6,982 nt of DNA from positions 1 through 6,982 of the forward strand of contig NZ_JBASCI010000259.1 of the NCBI RefSeq assembly GCF_049651565.1, in the 5' to 3' direction. Of this stretch, positions 1 through 6,201 are shown piece after piece; position 1 is the first letter of the stretch, and each line of letters starts with the position of its first letter. A model generated the notes under the pieces. The model saw only the letters and a list, made by a program, of their open reading frames with translations, had not been told where the DNA came from and did not search any database. The stretch comes from Brooklawnia sp049651565 (GTDB lineage: Bacteria > Actinomycetota > Actinomycetes > Propionibacteriales > Propionibacteriaceae). The translations under genes were made by a program, and so were the position numbers.

Positions 1-195
1 CTCGAAAAGCGACGAGACGACATCCTGGCGTGGTTCGACCACCCCGGCTCCAGCAACGGACCCACCGAAGCCATCAACGGCCGGCTCGAACACCTCCGCG
101 GCATCGCGCTCGGCTTCCGCAACCTCGTCAACTACCGGCTCAGATCACTCCTCGAAGCAGGCGGATTCCGACCCCTCATCCACTCTCTTTCGTGA
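1..195 (+). CDS. ISL3-family transposase, C-terminal end (5' end outside window)
   Basis: These are the last 64 codons of a DDE transposase, which catalyses cut-and-paste movement of its own insertion sequence; the reading frame enters from the left edge and stops with TGA at 193-195. The visible sequence runs from LEKRRDDILAWFDHPG through SNGPTEAINGRLEHLRG to GFRNLVNYRLRSLLEAGGF. This is the strongly conserved tail of actinobacterial ISL3 transposases, and the Glu of the GPTEAIN segment (residue 23 of the visible part) is expected to be the last catalytic acid. The stop codon lies only six bases from the outer end of the element, as is usual for compact insertion sequences. Nothing in the visible part is broken, so the copy may be intact upstream. 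The family call is confident. The specific element cannot be named. Confidence 0.9.
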   Translation, partial: LEKRRDDILAWFDHPGSSNGPTEAINGRLEHLRGIALGFRNLVNYRLRSLLEAGGFRPLIHSLS

Positions 196-201
196 AGAGC
201 C
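1..201 (+). mobile_element. Right end of an ISL3-family insertion sequence
   Basis: The transposase tail is followed at once by the element's terminus. Read inward on the - strand from position 201, the tip is GGCTCTTCACGAAAGAG, and ISL3-family inverted repeats typically begin GGCTCTT. The same ten-base tip GGCTCTTCAC recurs at 6202-6211, facing inward from the other side. The boundary at 201/202 is therefore inferred from the repeat. The left end lies outside the window, so a target-site duplication cannot be tested. Transporter-like coding sequence begins immediately after the boundary, so the element sits inside or against that gene. Confidence 0.75.
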
Positions 202-1265
202 GCGTATGGACGTTCGGCTTCGGCAATGAGCAGGTCTGGGCCAGCGTGTGGATCCTGCTCGCGTTCAGCACCCTGTTCTTCGCCGGCTACACCTACGTGG
301 AGAAGTTCCAGACCGGCGTGGTGCTGCTGCTGATCCTGTTCGTCTTCGTCGCCGTCATCGTCTCCAATCCGAACTACTTCGAGGTGCTGCGCGGGCTCCT
401 GCCAACCATCCCGGCCGAGTACGCACCGTGGGTGCAGCAGAAGTATCCGGAGATCGCCGCTCGTCCCATCTCACTCGAGGTGATCAGCTACCTGGGCGCG
501 ATCGGCGGCGGCACCTATGACTACATCGGCTACGTGGGCATGTACAACGAGAAGAAGTGGGGCATGCTCGGGTCGCCGAACCTGGACGAGATCAACGCCA
601 AGCTGATCAAACTCAAGGCAGGGGAGCGGTTCCCGATCGACGAAGGCGAGCAGAACACCGCCAATGTGAAGGCGTGGGCGAAGGCTCCGCTGTCAGACAC
701 GCTGCTCAGCTTCGTCGCGGTCTTCATCTTCTCGGCCGCCTTCATGATCCTGGGCAACGTCATCCTGGGCGCCGATGGCACCCAGCAGGTGCCCAATGAC
801 CGCGAGATCATGCAGTTCCAGGCCCAGTTCTTCGAGCAGATCAGCCCGGCGCTGGTGTACTTCTACCAGCTGGCGGTCTGGGCGGCCTTCTTCGGATCGA
901 TGCAGGCGTCGGGCACGATGATGTACGCCCACACGTTCTATCAGTGCTTCGCGCCCGCCATCCGTTGGGTTCGCGAGACCCGGTTCTTCAACGTGCGGCT
1001 GCTCGTTGCGATCATCTACTCCGGCGGCGGACTGATCTTGGTATGGACCGGCCTGTCGTTCACCACGCTGGTCTCGTTCGGCGCCCTGATCGGCGGGGTG
1101 CTGTCGATCGGCCTGTGGGCGCTCGCCATGTTGTACACCGACTCCAAGTTCCTGCCCAAGAAGTTCCAGATGGCGATCGGCACCAAGATCCTGCTGGGAA
1201 TCGCCGGCGTCGTCCTCACCCTGATGGGTATCGTCGCGATCCTGCAGTTCTTCAACGTGATCTGA
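202..1265 (+). pseudogene. Nramp-like divalent metal transporter, N-terminally truncated by ISL3
   Basis: About 355 codons of an integral membrane protein start at the ISL3 boundary and end with TGA at 1263-1265. Counting from the GTG at 192, hydrophobic segments lie near residues 15-34, 39-58, 94-117, 169-192, 219-242, 268-285, 288-315 and 330-353. A polar loop (about 118-168) holds GSPNLDEINAKL. The segment GAIGGGTYDYIGYVGM (about 102-117) resembles helix 6 of distant members of the Nramp family, which carry divalent metal ions with protons. The MPH metal-site motif of classical Nramps is absent. Family members are usually over 400 residues with 11 to 12 helices, so roughly the first third to half is missing, including the helix-1 DPGN region. 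The upstream in-frame codons (30-191) are only an out-of-frame reading of the transposase. The GTG at 192-194 lies inside the IS tip and has no visible ribosome-binding site. It is probably non-functional. Another membrane carrier family is possible. Confidence 0.6.
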
Positions 1266-1289
1266 ACCGCCCACGATCCGCAGCGCACT

Positions 1290-1295
1290 AGGAGA
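1290..1295 (+). promoter_or_regulatory. Shine-Dalgarno site for the small membrane protein
   Basis: AGGAGA lies eight bases before the ATG at 1304, an optimal match and spacing. It fixes the start of the downstream gene and is the strongest ribosome-binding site in the window. Confidence 0.7.
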
Positions 1296-1303
1296 ATCAA
1301 GAC

Positions 1304-1750
1304 ATGCGTTCGGCGATCTTCCTGGTCACGGCGATGAGCTGCATGGTGATCGCCGCCGGCTTCATCAGCCGGGGCAACTACCTCGTCGGAGCAGTCGTCG
1401 GCGTGGTGGGCGTGTACTACGTCGCCCGGGTCTTCCTCGGTGACCGGCTGGCCGTCCCGGGACGACAGCGACAACAAGTCGACGCTCCCGCGCACCAGCC
1501 CGGCAGGCGCGGTCACGCTGCCGACGCCGAAACCGCCGCCCTTCGTCAGGAGCTGGAGGGCATGCTGGTCGAACTGCGCAAGAAGATGGTCACCACCCGC
1601 TCGTTCTTCATCGGGACTGCCGGCATCGCGGCCATTGTGTTCTTCGCGAACTGGCAACTCGCGCTTGCGATTGTCCCGTTCGCGGTGTTCTTCGCTGTCC
1701 TGTTCTTCCGCAACGCGAAAGCGGTGTCACTGCTGGAGCGCAACCTCTGA
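1304..1750 (+). CDS. Small membrane protein of unknown function (148 aa)
   Basis: I do not recognise a family. Two hydrophobic helices lie at the N-terminus (about residues 3-21 and 26-45). A polar, Gln/Arg/Ala-rich linker follows (about 48-76), then a short charged amphipathic stretch, AETAALRQELEGMLVELRKK (about 75-94), that could form a coiled coil. Two more hydrophobic segments come at the C-terminus (about 100-114 and 117-136), and the tail is basic. The layout suggests four membrane helices with a cytoplasmic central region. The start is the ATG at 1304 with AGGAGA upstream. The gene begins 38 bases after the transporter remnant and on the same strand, so the two may have shared a transcript before the IS arrived. 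It ends 34 bases before purF. No catalytic motif is visible, so no function is assigned. Confidence 0.75.
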   Translation: MRSAIFLVTAMSCMVIAAGFISRGNYLVGAVVGVVGVYYVARVFLGDRLAVPGRQRQQVDAPAHQPGRRGHAADAETAALRQELEGMLVELRKKMVTTRSFFIGTAGIAAIVFFANWQLALAIVPFAVFFAVLFFRNAKAVSLLERNL

Positions 1751-1772
1751 GCAGGCATCGGCCGTCCCGCGG

Positions 1773-1778
1773 TAGGCT
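1773..1778 (+). promoter_or_regulatory. Candidate -10 element of a leaderless purF promoter
   Basis: TAGGCT matches the actinobacterial -10 pattern TAnnnT. It ends six bases before the GTG at 1785, so transcription would be expected to start at or beside the initiation codon. No convincing Shine-Dalgarno sequence precedes purF, which supports a leaderless mRNA. A good -35 hexamer is not obvious about 17 bases upstream, which is common for such promoters. The call is based on pattern and spacing only. Confidence 0.45.
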
Positions 1779-1784
1779 CGCCCA

Positions 1785-3242
1785 GTGATGTCGCATCCGG
1801 AGGCCGAGGATCGTCCGCGCGAAGAGTGTGGTGTGTTCGGGGTCTACGCCCCCGGTGAAGTCGTCTCGAAGCTGACCTACTTCGGGTTGTTCGCGCTGCA
1901 GCACCGCGGTCAGGAGTCGGCCGGCATGGCCGTCAGCGATGGCCAGCGCATCATGGTCTTCAAGGACATGGGCCTGGTCAGCCAGGTCTTCAACGAGGGG
2001 GCGCTGAGCTCGCTCACCGGGCACCTGGCGATCGGCCACACCCGGTACTCCACCGCCGGCGCATCGGTGTGGCAGAACGCCCAGCCGACATTCAGCCAGG
2101 TGGCCGGGCGCGGGGTCGCGCTGGCGCACAACGGCAACCTCACCAACACCAGGGAGCTGCGGGCGACGCTCGTCGAGGACAACCCGCCCAACGGTGAGCA
2201 GCAGGGCGGGCTGCGGGAGGCGATGGACTCGTCCAACGACACCGCGCTGATCAGTGCGCTGATGGCCGCCCACCCCCAGACCGACGACATCGAGCAGATC
2301 GTGCTCGACGTGCTGCCGAAGCTGACCGGCGCGTTCTGCCTGGTGTTCATGACCGAGACCGCGCTGTACGCCGCGCGCGATCCGCACGGAGTGCGTCCGC
2401 TGGTCCTGGGACGGCTGGAACGCGGCTGGGTGGTCGCCTCCGAGACCGCCGCGCTGGATATCATCGGCGCCACCTTCGTGCGCGAGGTCGAGCCGGGGGA
2501 GTTCATCGTCATCGACGCCGCAGGGTTGCGCAGCACCCGGTTCGCCTCCGCCCGCCTGAAGGGCTGCGTCTTCGAGTACGTCTACCTGGCCAGGCCCGAC
2601 ACCCGGATCGCCGGCCGCCCGGTGCAACCCACCAGGGTGCAGATCGGACGACAGCTCGCCATCGAGCACCCCGCGGACGCCGACATAGTCATCCCGGTGC
2701 CCGACTCCGGCACCCCGGCGGCGCTGGGTTACGCCCGGCAGTCCGGCATCCAGTTCGCGATCGGGCTGGTGAAGAACGCCTACGTGGGACGCACCTTCAT
2801 CCAGCCCACCCAGACGATCCGGCAACTCGGCATCCGGTTGAAGCTGAACCCGTTGCGCGAGGTGATCGAGGGCAGGCGGCTGGTGGTCGTCGACGACTCG
2901 ATCGTCCGCGGCAACACCCAGCGCGCCCTGATCCGGATGCTGCGCGCCGCCGGGGCCGCCGAGGTGCACGTGCGGATCAGCAGCCCGCCGGTGGAGTGGC
3001 CCTGCTTCTACGGCATCGACTTCGCCACCCGCGCCGAACTGATCGCACCCGGGCTGAGCGTCGCCGAGATCGCCCAGGCGATCGAGGCCGACTCGCTGGG
3101 CTTCGTCAGCCTGGACGGTCTGCGCGCAGCCGTCGGGTTGGACGCCGAACAGCTCTGCTCGGCCTGCTTCGACGGGCACTACCCGATCCGCATCCCCAGC
3201 AGCGCGGCGGCCACGCTGGGCATCAAGCAGGAGACTGCATGA
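1785..3242 (+). CDS. purF: Amidophosphoribosyltransferase PurF
   Basis: PurF makes 5-phosphoribosylamine from PRPP and glutamine, the first committed step of de novo purine synthesis, in the cytoplasm. Residues 1-14 look like a short propeptide ending in EE. Cys15, in CGVFGVY, is the expected N-terminal nucleophile after cleavage. The glutaminase domain shows QHRGQESAG, Arg87 in RYSTAG and HNGNLTN at 115-121. The phosphoribosyltransferase domain carries VPDSGTPAALGYA and the PRPP loop VVDDSIVRG, with Asp370-Asp371. Cys261, Cys407, Cys458 and Cys461 (the last two as CSAC) match the ligand pattern of the 4Fe-4S form known from Bacillus subtilis. The length of 485 residues is normal. GTG at 1785 is chosen because a -10 element ends six bases before it; ATG at 1788 is equally possible. 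The stop overlaps the purM start by four bases. Feedback inhibition by purine nucleotides is a family property and is not read from the sequence. Confidence 0.97.
   Translation: MMSHPEAEDRPREECGVFGVYAPGEVVSKLTYFGLFALQHRGQESAGMAVSDGQRIMVFKDMGLVSQVFNEGALSSLTGHLAIGHTRYSTAGASVWQNAQPTFSQVAGRGVALAHNGNLTNTRELRATLVEDNPPNGEQQGGLREAMDSSNDTALISALMAAHPQTDDIEQIVLDVLPKLTGAFCLVFMTETALYAARDPHGVRPLVLGRLERGWVVASETAALDIIGATFVREVEPGEFIVIDAAGLRSTRFASARLKGCVFEYVYLARPDTRIAGRPVQPTRVQIGRQLAIEHPADADIVIPVPDSGTPAALGYARQSGIQFAIGLVKNAYVGRTFIQPTQTIRQLGIRLKLNPLREVIEGRRLVVVDDSIVRGNTQRALIRMLRAAGAAEVHVRISSPPVEWPCFYGIDFATRAELIAPGLSVAEIAQAIEADSLGFVSLDGLRAAVGLDAEQLCSACFDGHYPIRIPSSAAATLGIKQETA
3229..3233 (+). promoter_or_regulatory. 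Shine-Dalgarno site for purM inside the purF 3' end
   Basis: AGGAG lies five bases before the ATG at 3239, inside the last codons of purF. Together with the ATGA overlap it fixes the purM start and suggests translational coupling, in which ribosomes finishing purF restart on purM. Confidence 0.7.
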
Positions 3243-4297
3243 ACGAATCCGCCTACGCCCGCGCTGGTGTCGACATCGAGGCCGGTGACCGCGCGGTCGA
3301 GTTGATGAAGGCACACGTCCGCCGGGCCACCCGGCCGGAGGTGATGGGTAGCCTCGGCGGCTTCGCCGGGCTGTTCGACGCGTCCGCGCTGAAGGACTAC
3401 CGCCATCCGGTGCTGGCGACCAGCACCGACGGGGTGGGCACCAAGGTCGACATCGCCCGCGCCATGGGCGTCTACCACACCGTCGGCTGGGACCTGGTCG
3501 GCATGCTGGTGGACGACCTGGTGGTCTGTGGTGCCGAGCCGCTCTTCCTCACCGACTACATCGCCTGCGGACGCGTCGTCCCCGAGCGGATCGCCGACAT
3601 CGTGCGCGGCATCGCCGAGGCCTGCGCGTCCGCCAACACCGCGCTGATCGGCGGCGAGACCGCCGAGCACCCGGGCCTGATGGGACCGGACGACTTCGAC
3701 ATGGCCGGCGCGACGGTCGGGGTGGTCGAGGCCGACCAGATCCTGGGGCGCGACCGGGTGCGTCCCGGCGACGCGGTGGTGGCGATGGCGTCCTCGGGTC
3801 TGCACAGCAACGGCTACTCGCTGGTGCGGCGCGTTCTGCTCACCGACGCCGGGCTCGACCTGGAGGCGGAGATGGCCGAGCTGGGACGAACCCTCGGCGA
3901 GGAGCTGCTGGAGCCCACCCGGGTGTACGCGGCGGACGCGCTGGCCTTGATCGAGGGTGCTGAGGTGCACGCGATGAGCCACGTCACTGGCGGCGGCCTG
4001 GCCAACAACCTGGCCCGGGTGCTGCCCGACACGGTTGCCGCCCGGCTCGACCGGGCAAGTTGGCGCCCGCCGGCCATCTTCGAGCTGGTGCGCAGCGTCG
4101 GTCAGGTGCCGCAGCCCGACCTGGAGGCCACCCTCAACATGGGGGTCGGCATGGTGGCGCTGGTTCCCGGCGATGGCGCGGACGCGGCTGTCCGGCTGCT
4201 AGTCGACCGGGGTTTACCGGCGTGGGTGTGCGGCGAGGTGGTGGCAGCCGGGCCGGACGACCAGCGGGTCGGAATCTCCGGCGAGCACAACAACTGA
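3239..4297 (+). CDS. purM: Phosphoribosylformylglycinamidine cyclo-ligase PurM (AIR synthetase)
   Basis: PurM uses ATP to close the imidazole ring, converting FGAM to 5-aminoimidazole ribonucleotide, step 5 of purine synthesis. It is a cytoplasmic enzyme of the PurM/ThiL/SelD ATP-binding superfamily. The protein of 352 residues has the usual length. Visible signatures are STDGVGTKVDIA (62-73), DLVGMLVDDLVVCGAEPLF (85-103), GGETAEHPG (138-146), ASSGLHSNGYSL (184-195) and, in the C-terminal domain, HVTGGGLANNLARVLP. The first two and GGETAEHPG form the nucleotide- and substrate-binding core known for the family. The ATG at 3239 is chosen because it overlaps the purF stop as ATGA and has AGGAG five bases upstream; the frame stays open back to 2996, but that part only reads purF in another frame. 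It is cotranscribed with purF in all likelihood. Confidence 0.97.
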   Translation: MNESAYARAGVDIEAGDRAVELMKAHVRRATRPEVMGSLGGFAGLFDASALKDYRHPVLATSTDGVGTKVDIARAMGVYHTVGWDLVGMLVDDLVVCGAEPLFLTDYIACGRVVPERIADIVRGIAEACASANTALIGGETAEHPGLMGPDDFDMAGATVGVVEADQILGRDRVRPGDAVVAMASSGLHSNGYSLVRRVLLTDAGLDLEAEMAELGRTLGEELLEPTRVYAADALALIEGAEVHAMSHVTGGGLANNLARVLPDTVAARLDRASWRPPAIFELVRSVGQVPQPDLEATLNMGVGMVALVPGDGADAAVRLLVDRGLPAWVCGEVVAAGPDDQRVGISGEHNN

Positions 4298-4321
4298 GAC
4301 CCGGCCGGCGGCAGCCACTCT

Positions 4322-4351
4322 TTGGCGCCAACTCGTGCCATTGGGTAGCCT
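4322..4351 (+). promoter_or_regulatory. Candidate promoter and palindrome before the DUF3073 gene
   Basis: The 124-base gap between purM and the next gene contains TTGGCG (4322-4327) and, 18 bases later, TAGCCT (4346-4351). This would be an acceptable -35/-10 pair for an actinobacterial housekeeping sigma factor. The -35 hexamer lies inside a perfect ten-base palindrome, TTGGCGCCAA (4322-4331), where a dimeric regulator could block the polymerase. No hairpin with a T tract, and so no classical terminator, is visible after purM. This is pattern-based and could be chance at this GC content. Confidence 0.3.
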
Positions 4352-4421
4352 TGGTGCCACGACAGTTATTCAACATGCCGCGGCCATGCCGCGAGGGACA
4401 AAGCGAGGGGGTCGACCCGAT

Positions 4422-4646
4422 ATGGGGCGCGGCCGTGCGAAGGCGAAGCAGACAAAGGTGGCGCGGGACTTGAAGTACCGCACTCCCGAATTCGACTCCG
4501 CCTCACTGGAGCGAGAGCTCCGAGGGGAATCTGGTCGAGTGGAAGACAGCTACGACCAGGTGCCAGATCAGTATGCAGACCTGGTTACCCAGTACGACGA
4601 GGACGATCTGGTCGCATACGACGACGACGATGAGGATCGACGCTAG
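4422..4646 (+). CDS. DUF3073 family protein (74 aa)
   Basis: This small actinobacterial protein has no established function. It opens with MGRGRAKAKQTKVARDLKYR, the hallmark of DUF3073, continues with TPEFDSASLERELRG, and ends in a strongly acidic stretch (about 59-72) rich in Asp and Glu. Charge is therefore split, with a basic N-terminal third and an acidic tail. There is no membrane segment or signal peptide, so it is presumably cytoplasmic, and much of it may be disordered. The ATG at 4422 is chosen because the family motif begins there and a purine-rich GAGGGG lies about a dozen bases upstream; the frame extends back to 4335, but those residues do not look like the family. Genes of this family are commonly found right after purM, as here. 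A role linked to purine metabolism or nucleic-acid binding is only a guess. Confidence 0.88.
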   Translation: MGRGRAKAKQTKVARDLKYRTPEFDSASLERELRGESGRVEDSYDQVPDQYADLVTQYDEDDLVAYDDDDEDRR

Positions 4647-4672
4647 CCCCAGCCCTCGCGAGAGCCGGTTCC

Positions 4673-5629
4673 ATGTGGTCTGATGACCGCCTGCTGCCCG
4701 GCTATCAGGTTCGGTCCTGGCAGATCGAGGACGCGGAACTGGCCGACGGTGAACCTGACGAGCCGCTGACCGCGACCTTGGTGCGGCGGAATGAGCCGAG
4801 TCACCAGCGCGCGGTCCTCTACGTCCACGGCTGGAACGACTACTTCTTCCAGACCCACTTGGCGGATTTCTGGGACAAGCAGGGGTTCGACTTCTATGCC
4901 GTGGAGTTGAGGCGCTACGGGCGCAACCTGCGGCCGGGGCTGTTCGCCGGCTACATCACCGACCTGGACCACTACGCCGCCGAGCTCGACGAGGCATACC
5001 GGCTGATCCGCGAGGACGGACACGACCTGATCACGGCGATGGGCCACTCCACCGGTGGCCTGGTGGTCAGCGTGTGGGCCTCCCAGAGCCCGCGACTGCT
5101 CAACGGGGTAGTGCTGAACTCGCCGTGGCTGGACATGCGCGGCCCGGAGATGCTGCGGCGCGCGCTGACGCCGCTGGTGCACCGGGTGGCGAGCGTGAAG
5201 CCGACCATCGCGCTGCAGGGCAACGAGACCGGCCTCTACTTCGCCAGCGTGTCGGCGACCAGGAACGGCGAGTGGACCGTCGACACCGACTACAAGTCGA
5301 ACCGTGCGTTCGTGCCGAGGTTCGGCTGGGCGCGGGCAATCCTGACCGCTCAGACCCGGGTGGCCGGTGGCCTGAAGATCGACACCCCGGTGCTGTCGAT
5401 GATGAGCGCCCGCAGCGGGCTGTCGATGTCGGAGTGGGATGACTCGATCATGAGCCAGGACATCGTCCTGGACGTCGACCAGTTGGCCGCGGTGTCATGG
5501 CGGCTGGGCCGGGTGGTCACGATCGTGCGCATCAAGGGGGGCATGCACGACCTGGTGCTGTCGCCGCGTCCGGTTCGGGACGAGGTGTTCGCGGAGATCT
5601 CGCGCTGGCTCAAGGTGTACGTGCGCTGA
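4673..5629 (+). CDS. Alpha/beta hydrolase, serine aminopeptidase S33-like (318 aa)
   Basis: This is a cytoplasmic serine hydrolase of the alpha/beta-fold, related to the Hydrolase_4 or monoacylglycerol-lipase-like group. The substrate is unknown, but a lipid or other ester is plausible. The oxyanion-hole segment YVHGWNDYF starts near His52-Gly53. The nucleophile elbow is GHSTGG with Ser126. The histidine is His292 in GGMHDLVLS. The acid is probably Asp263 or Asp267 in SQDIVLDVD, following the strand PVLSMMSARSG. Gln/Arg-rich stretches and FDFYAVELRRYGRNLRPG (about 73-90) are typical of this actinobacterial subgroup. No signal peptide or lipobox is seen. The gene starts at ATG 4673, 26 bases after the DUF3073 stop, with only a weak purine stretch (CGAGAG) in front. 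It is the last gene of the same-strand block and is convergent with the HNH gene. The triad appears complete. Confidence 0.88.
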   Translation: MWSDDRLLPGYQVRSWQIEDAELADGEPDEPLTATLVRRNEPSHQRAVLYVHGWNDYFFQTHLADFWDKQGFDFYAVELRRYGRNLRPGLFAGYITDLDHYAAELDEAYRLIREDGHDLITAMGHSTGGLVVSVWASQSPRLLNGVVLNSPWLDMRGPEMLRRALTPLVHRVASVKPTIALQGNETGLYFASVSATRNGEWTVDTDYKSNRAFVPRFGWARAILTAQTRVAGGLKIDTPVLSMMSARSGLSMSEWDDSIMSQDIVLDVDQLAAVSWRLGRVVTIVRIKGGMHDLVLSPRPVRDEVFAEISRWLKVYVR

Positions 5630-5631
5630 GT

Positions 5632-5655
5632 GGCGGGACCCGGGTCTCCCTCGCC
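5632..5655. terminator. Possible hairpin between convergent genes
   Basis: Just after the hydrolase stop, a ten-base perfect palindrome GACCCGGGTC (5637-5646) is flanked by GGCG (5632-5635) and CGCC (5652-5655), which can also pair. It sits between two convergent genes, where a shared terminator would be useful. No T tract follows on either strand, so it is not a textbook intrinsic terminator and the call is weak. Confidence 0.3.
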
Positions 5656-5664
5656 GATTCGCGG

Positions 5665-5946
5665 CTAACCGAGGTTCCTGGTGCCGAGTGCCGGCTCTTC
5701 AAAGGGGCCCGCCCAGATGAACTCACTCCCGGTCCACTGGTAGAGGCCAGCATCGTAAGCGCGGTGGTGGTTCGCGCAAAGTAGACGCCCGTTGTCACTG
5801 CTTGCTGAGCCACCGCGGGCATGTGGCACCAGGTGTGCGGCTTCAAGCACCTCAACCAGGTCGATGCCACAGATCGCGCACTCCGGCGAATCTGAGCCGA
5901 GTAGTAGTCGGCGAAATGCCTGCTGGCTCATGCGTTGCCGTACCAA
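5665..5946 (-). CDS. HNH endonuclease domain protein, possibly a fragment (93 aa)
   Basis: The protein carries an HNH nuclease module, a metal-dependent DNA-cutting fold. Cys23 and Cys26 (CAIC) and Cys57 with His60 (CANH) look like zinc-ribbon ligands. His38 in EAAHLVPH, Asn52 in SDNGRLLC and His61 form the HNH core. The segment before it, SQQAFRRLLL, resembles the helix that precedes this module at the C-terminus of larger HNH enzymes. The protein ends about 32 residues after the core. The start is uncertain: TTG at 5946 opens the longest form, and ATG at 5931 (residue 6) is the alternative. Neither has a clear ribosome-binding site. The frame stays open upstream through repeat DNA without a start, so this may be the surviving C-terminus of a longer gene cut by a mobile element. 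Codon use and its place in an IS-rich stretch suggest accessory DNA. It could be a free-standing small nuclease. Confidence 0.7.
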   Translation of the reverse strand: MVRQRMSQQAFRRLLLGSDSPECAICGIDLVEVLEAAHLVPHARGGSASSDNGRLLCANHHRAYDAGLYQWTGSEFIWAGPFEEPALGTRNLG

Positions 5947-5967
5947 GTGAGTATTCGCGGTACTGGG

Positions 5968-6058
5968 GGCCGGGGTTGGTGCGGCTGAGCGCCGCTGGCT
6001 TGGCCCGGGATTGGTGTAGTTGAGGGCCGGGGTTGGTGTGATTGAGCGCCACCTGCTT
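5968..6058 (+). repeat. Imperfect tandem direct repeats, three copies
   Basis: Copy A (5968-6001) and copy C (6025-6058) are 34 bases each and share GGCCGGGGTTGGTG, then, after two or three differing bases, TGAGCGCC and finally GCTT. Copy B (6002-6024) is a shortened 23-base version, GGCCCGGGATTGGTG followed by TAGTTGAG. The block sits between the HNH gene and the istB scrap. IS21-family elements carry several such repeats inside their ends as transposase-binding sites, so this may be a remnant of the IS21 terminus. That link is an inference; the repeats themselves are read directly. Confidence 0.6.
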
Positions 6059-6080
6059 CTAGGCTCCTTCCCGCCTATGT

Positions 6081-6201
6081 GAGGGCCGCGCCCTGGCCAA
6101 ACGGGCCTGCGAACACCGGATCCGCGCCCACTACATCCGCATGCCCGACCTCGAAGAAGCCTGGACCGCAGCCCAGGAACAACCCGGCGGAGCCGGCAAG
6201 T
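6081..6201 (+). pseudogene. IS21-family istB (helper ATPase) remnant
   Basis: Reading in frame from 6084 gives GRALAKRACEH, then HYIRMPDLEEAW and TAAQEQPGGAGK. This matches the part of IstB just after the Walker A motif: the helix LACALAxxAC, then the strand RYIRMPDL, then the loop before RKY and the Walker B region. IstB is the AAA+ partner that assists the IS21 transposase IstA. Only about 40 codons survive. Walker A and everything upstream are missing, and the frame is cut after GGAGK exactly where an ISL3-type tip begins at 6202. There is no start codon, and the fragment cannot be functional. No istA sequence is visible in the window. Confidence 0.65.

Noticed and set aside
30..191. Transporter start far upstream, giving a 411-residue protein
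   Set aside because: The first 54 residues are an out-of-frame reading of the ISL3 transposase tail, rich in Arg/Pro/Gln.
2996..3238. An N-terminal extension of purM by 81 codons
   Set aside because: The extension reads purF in a shifted frame and is Arg-rich without family similarity. The ATG at 3239 has AGGAG and the ATGA overlap.
1608..3314. A 568-codon open frame on the - strand opposite purF
   Set aside because: It lies antisense to the well-supported purF gene. Its product is a low-complexity Arg/Gly/Asp/His/Val mix with no motif, as expected from high-GC third-position bias.
3179..3982. A 267-codon open frame opposite purM
   Set aside because: It is the antisense shadow of purM with no recognisable domain.
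4335..4421. A 29-residue longer start for the DUF3073 protein
   Set aside because: Family similarity begins at the ATG at 4422, and the upstream codons overlap the candidate promoter region.
5968..6058. A CRISPR array
   Set aside because: The units are contiguous and of unequal length, with no unique spacers of constant size and no cas genes.
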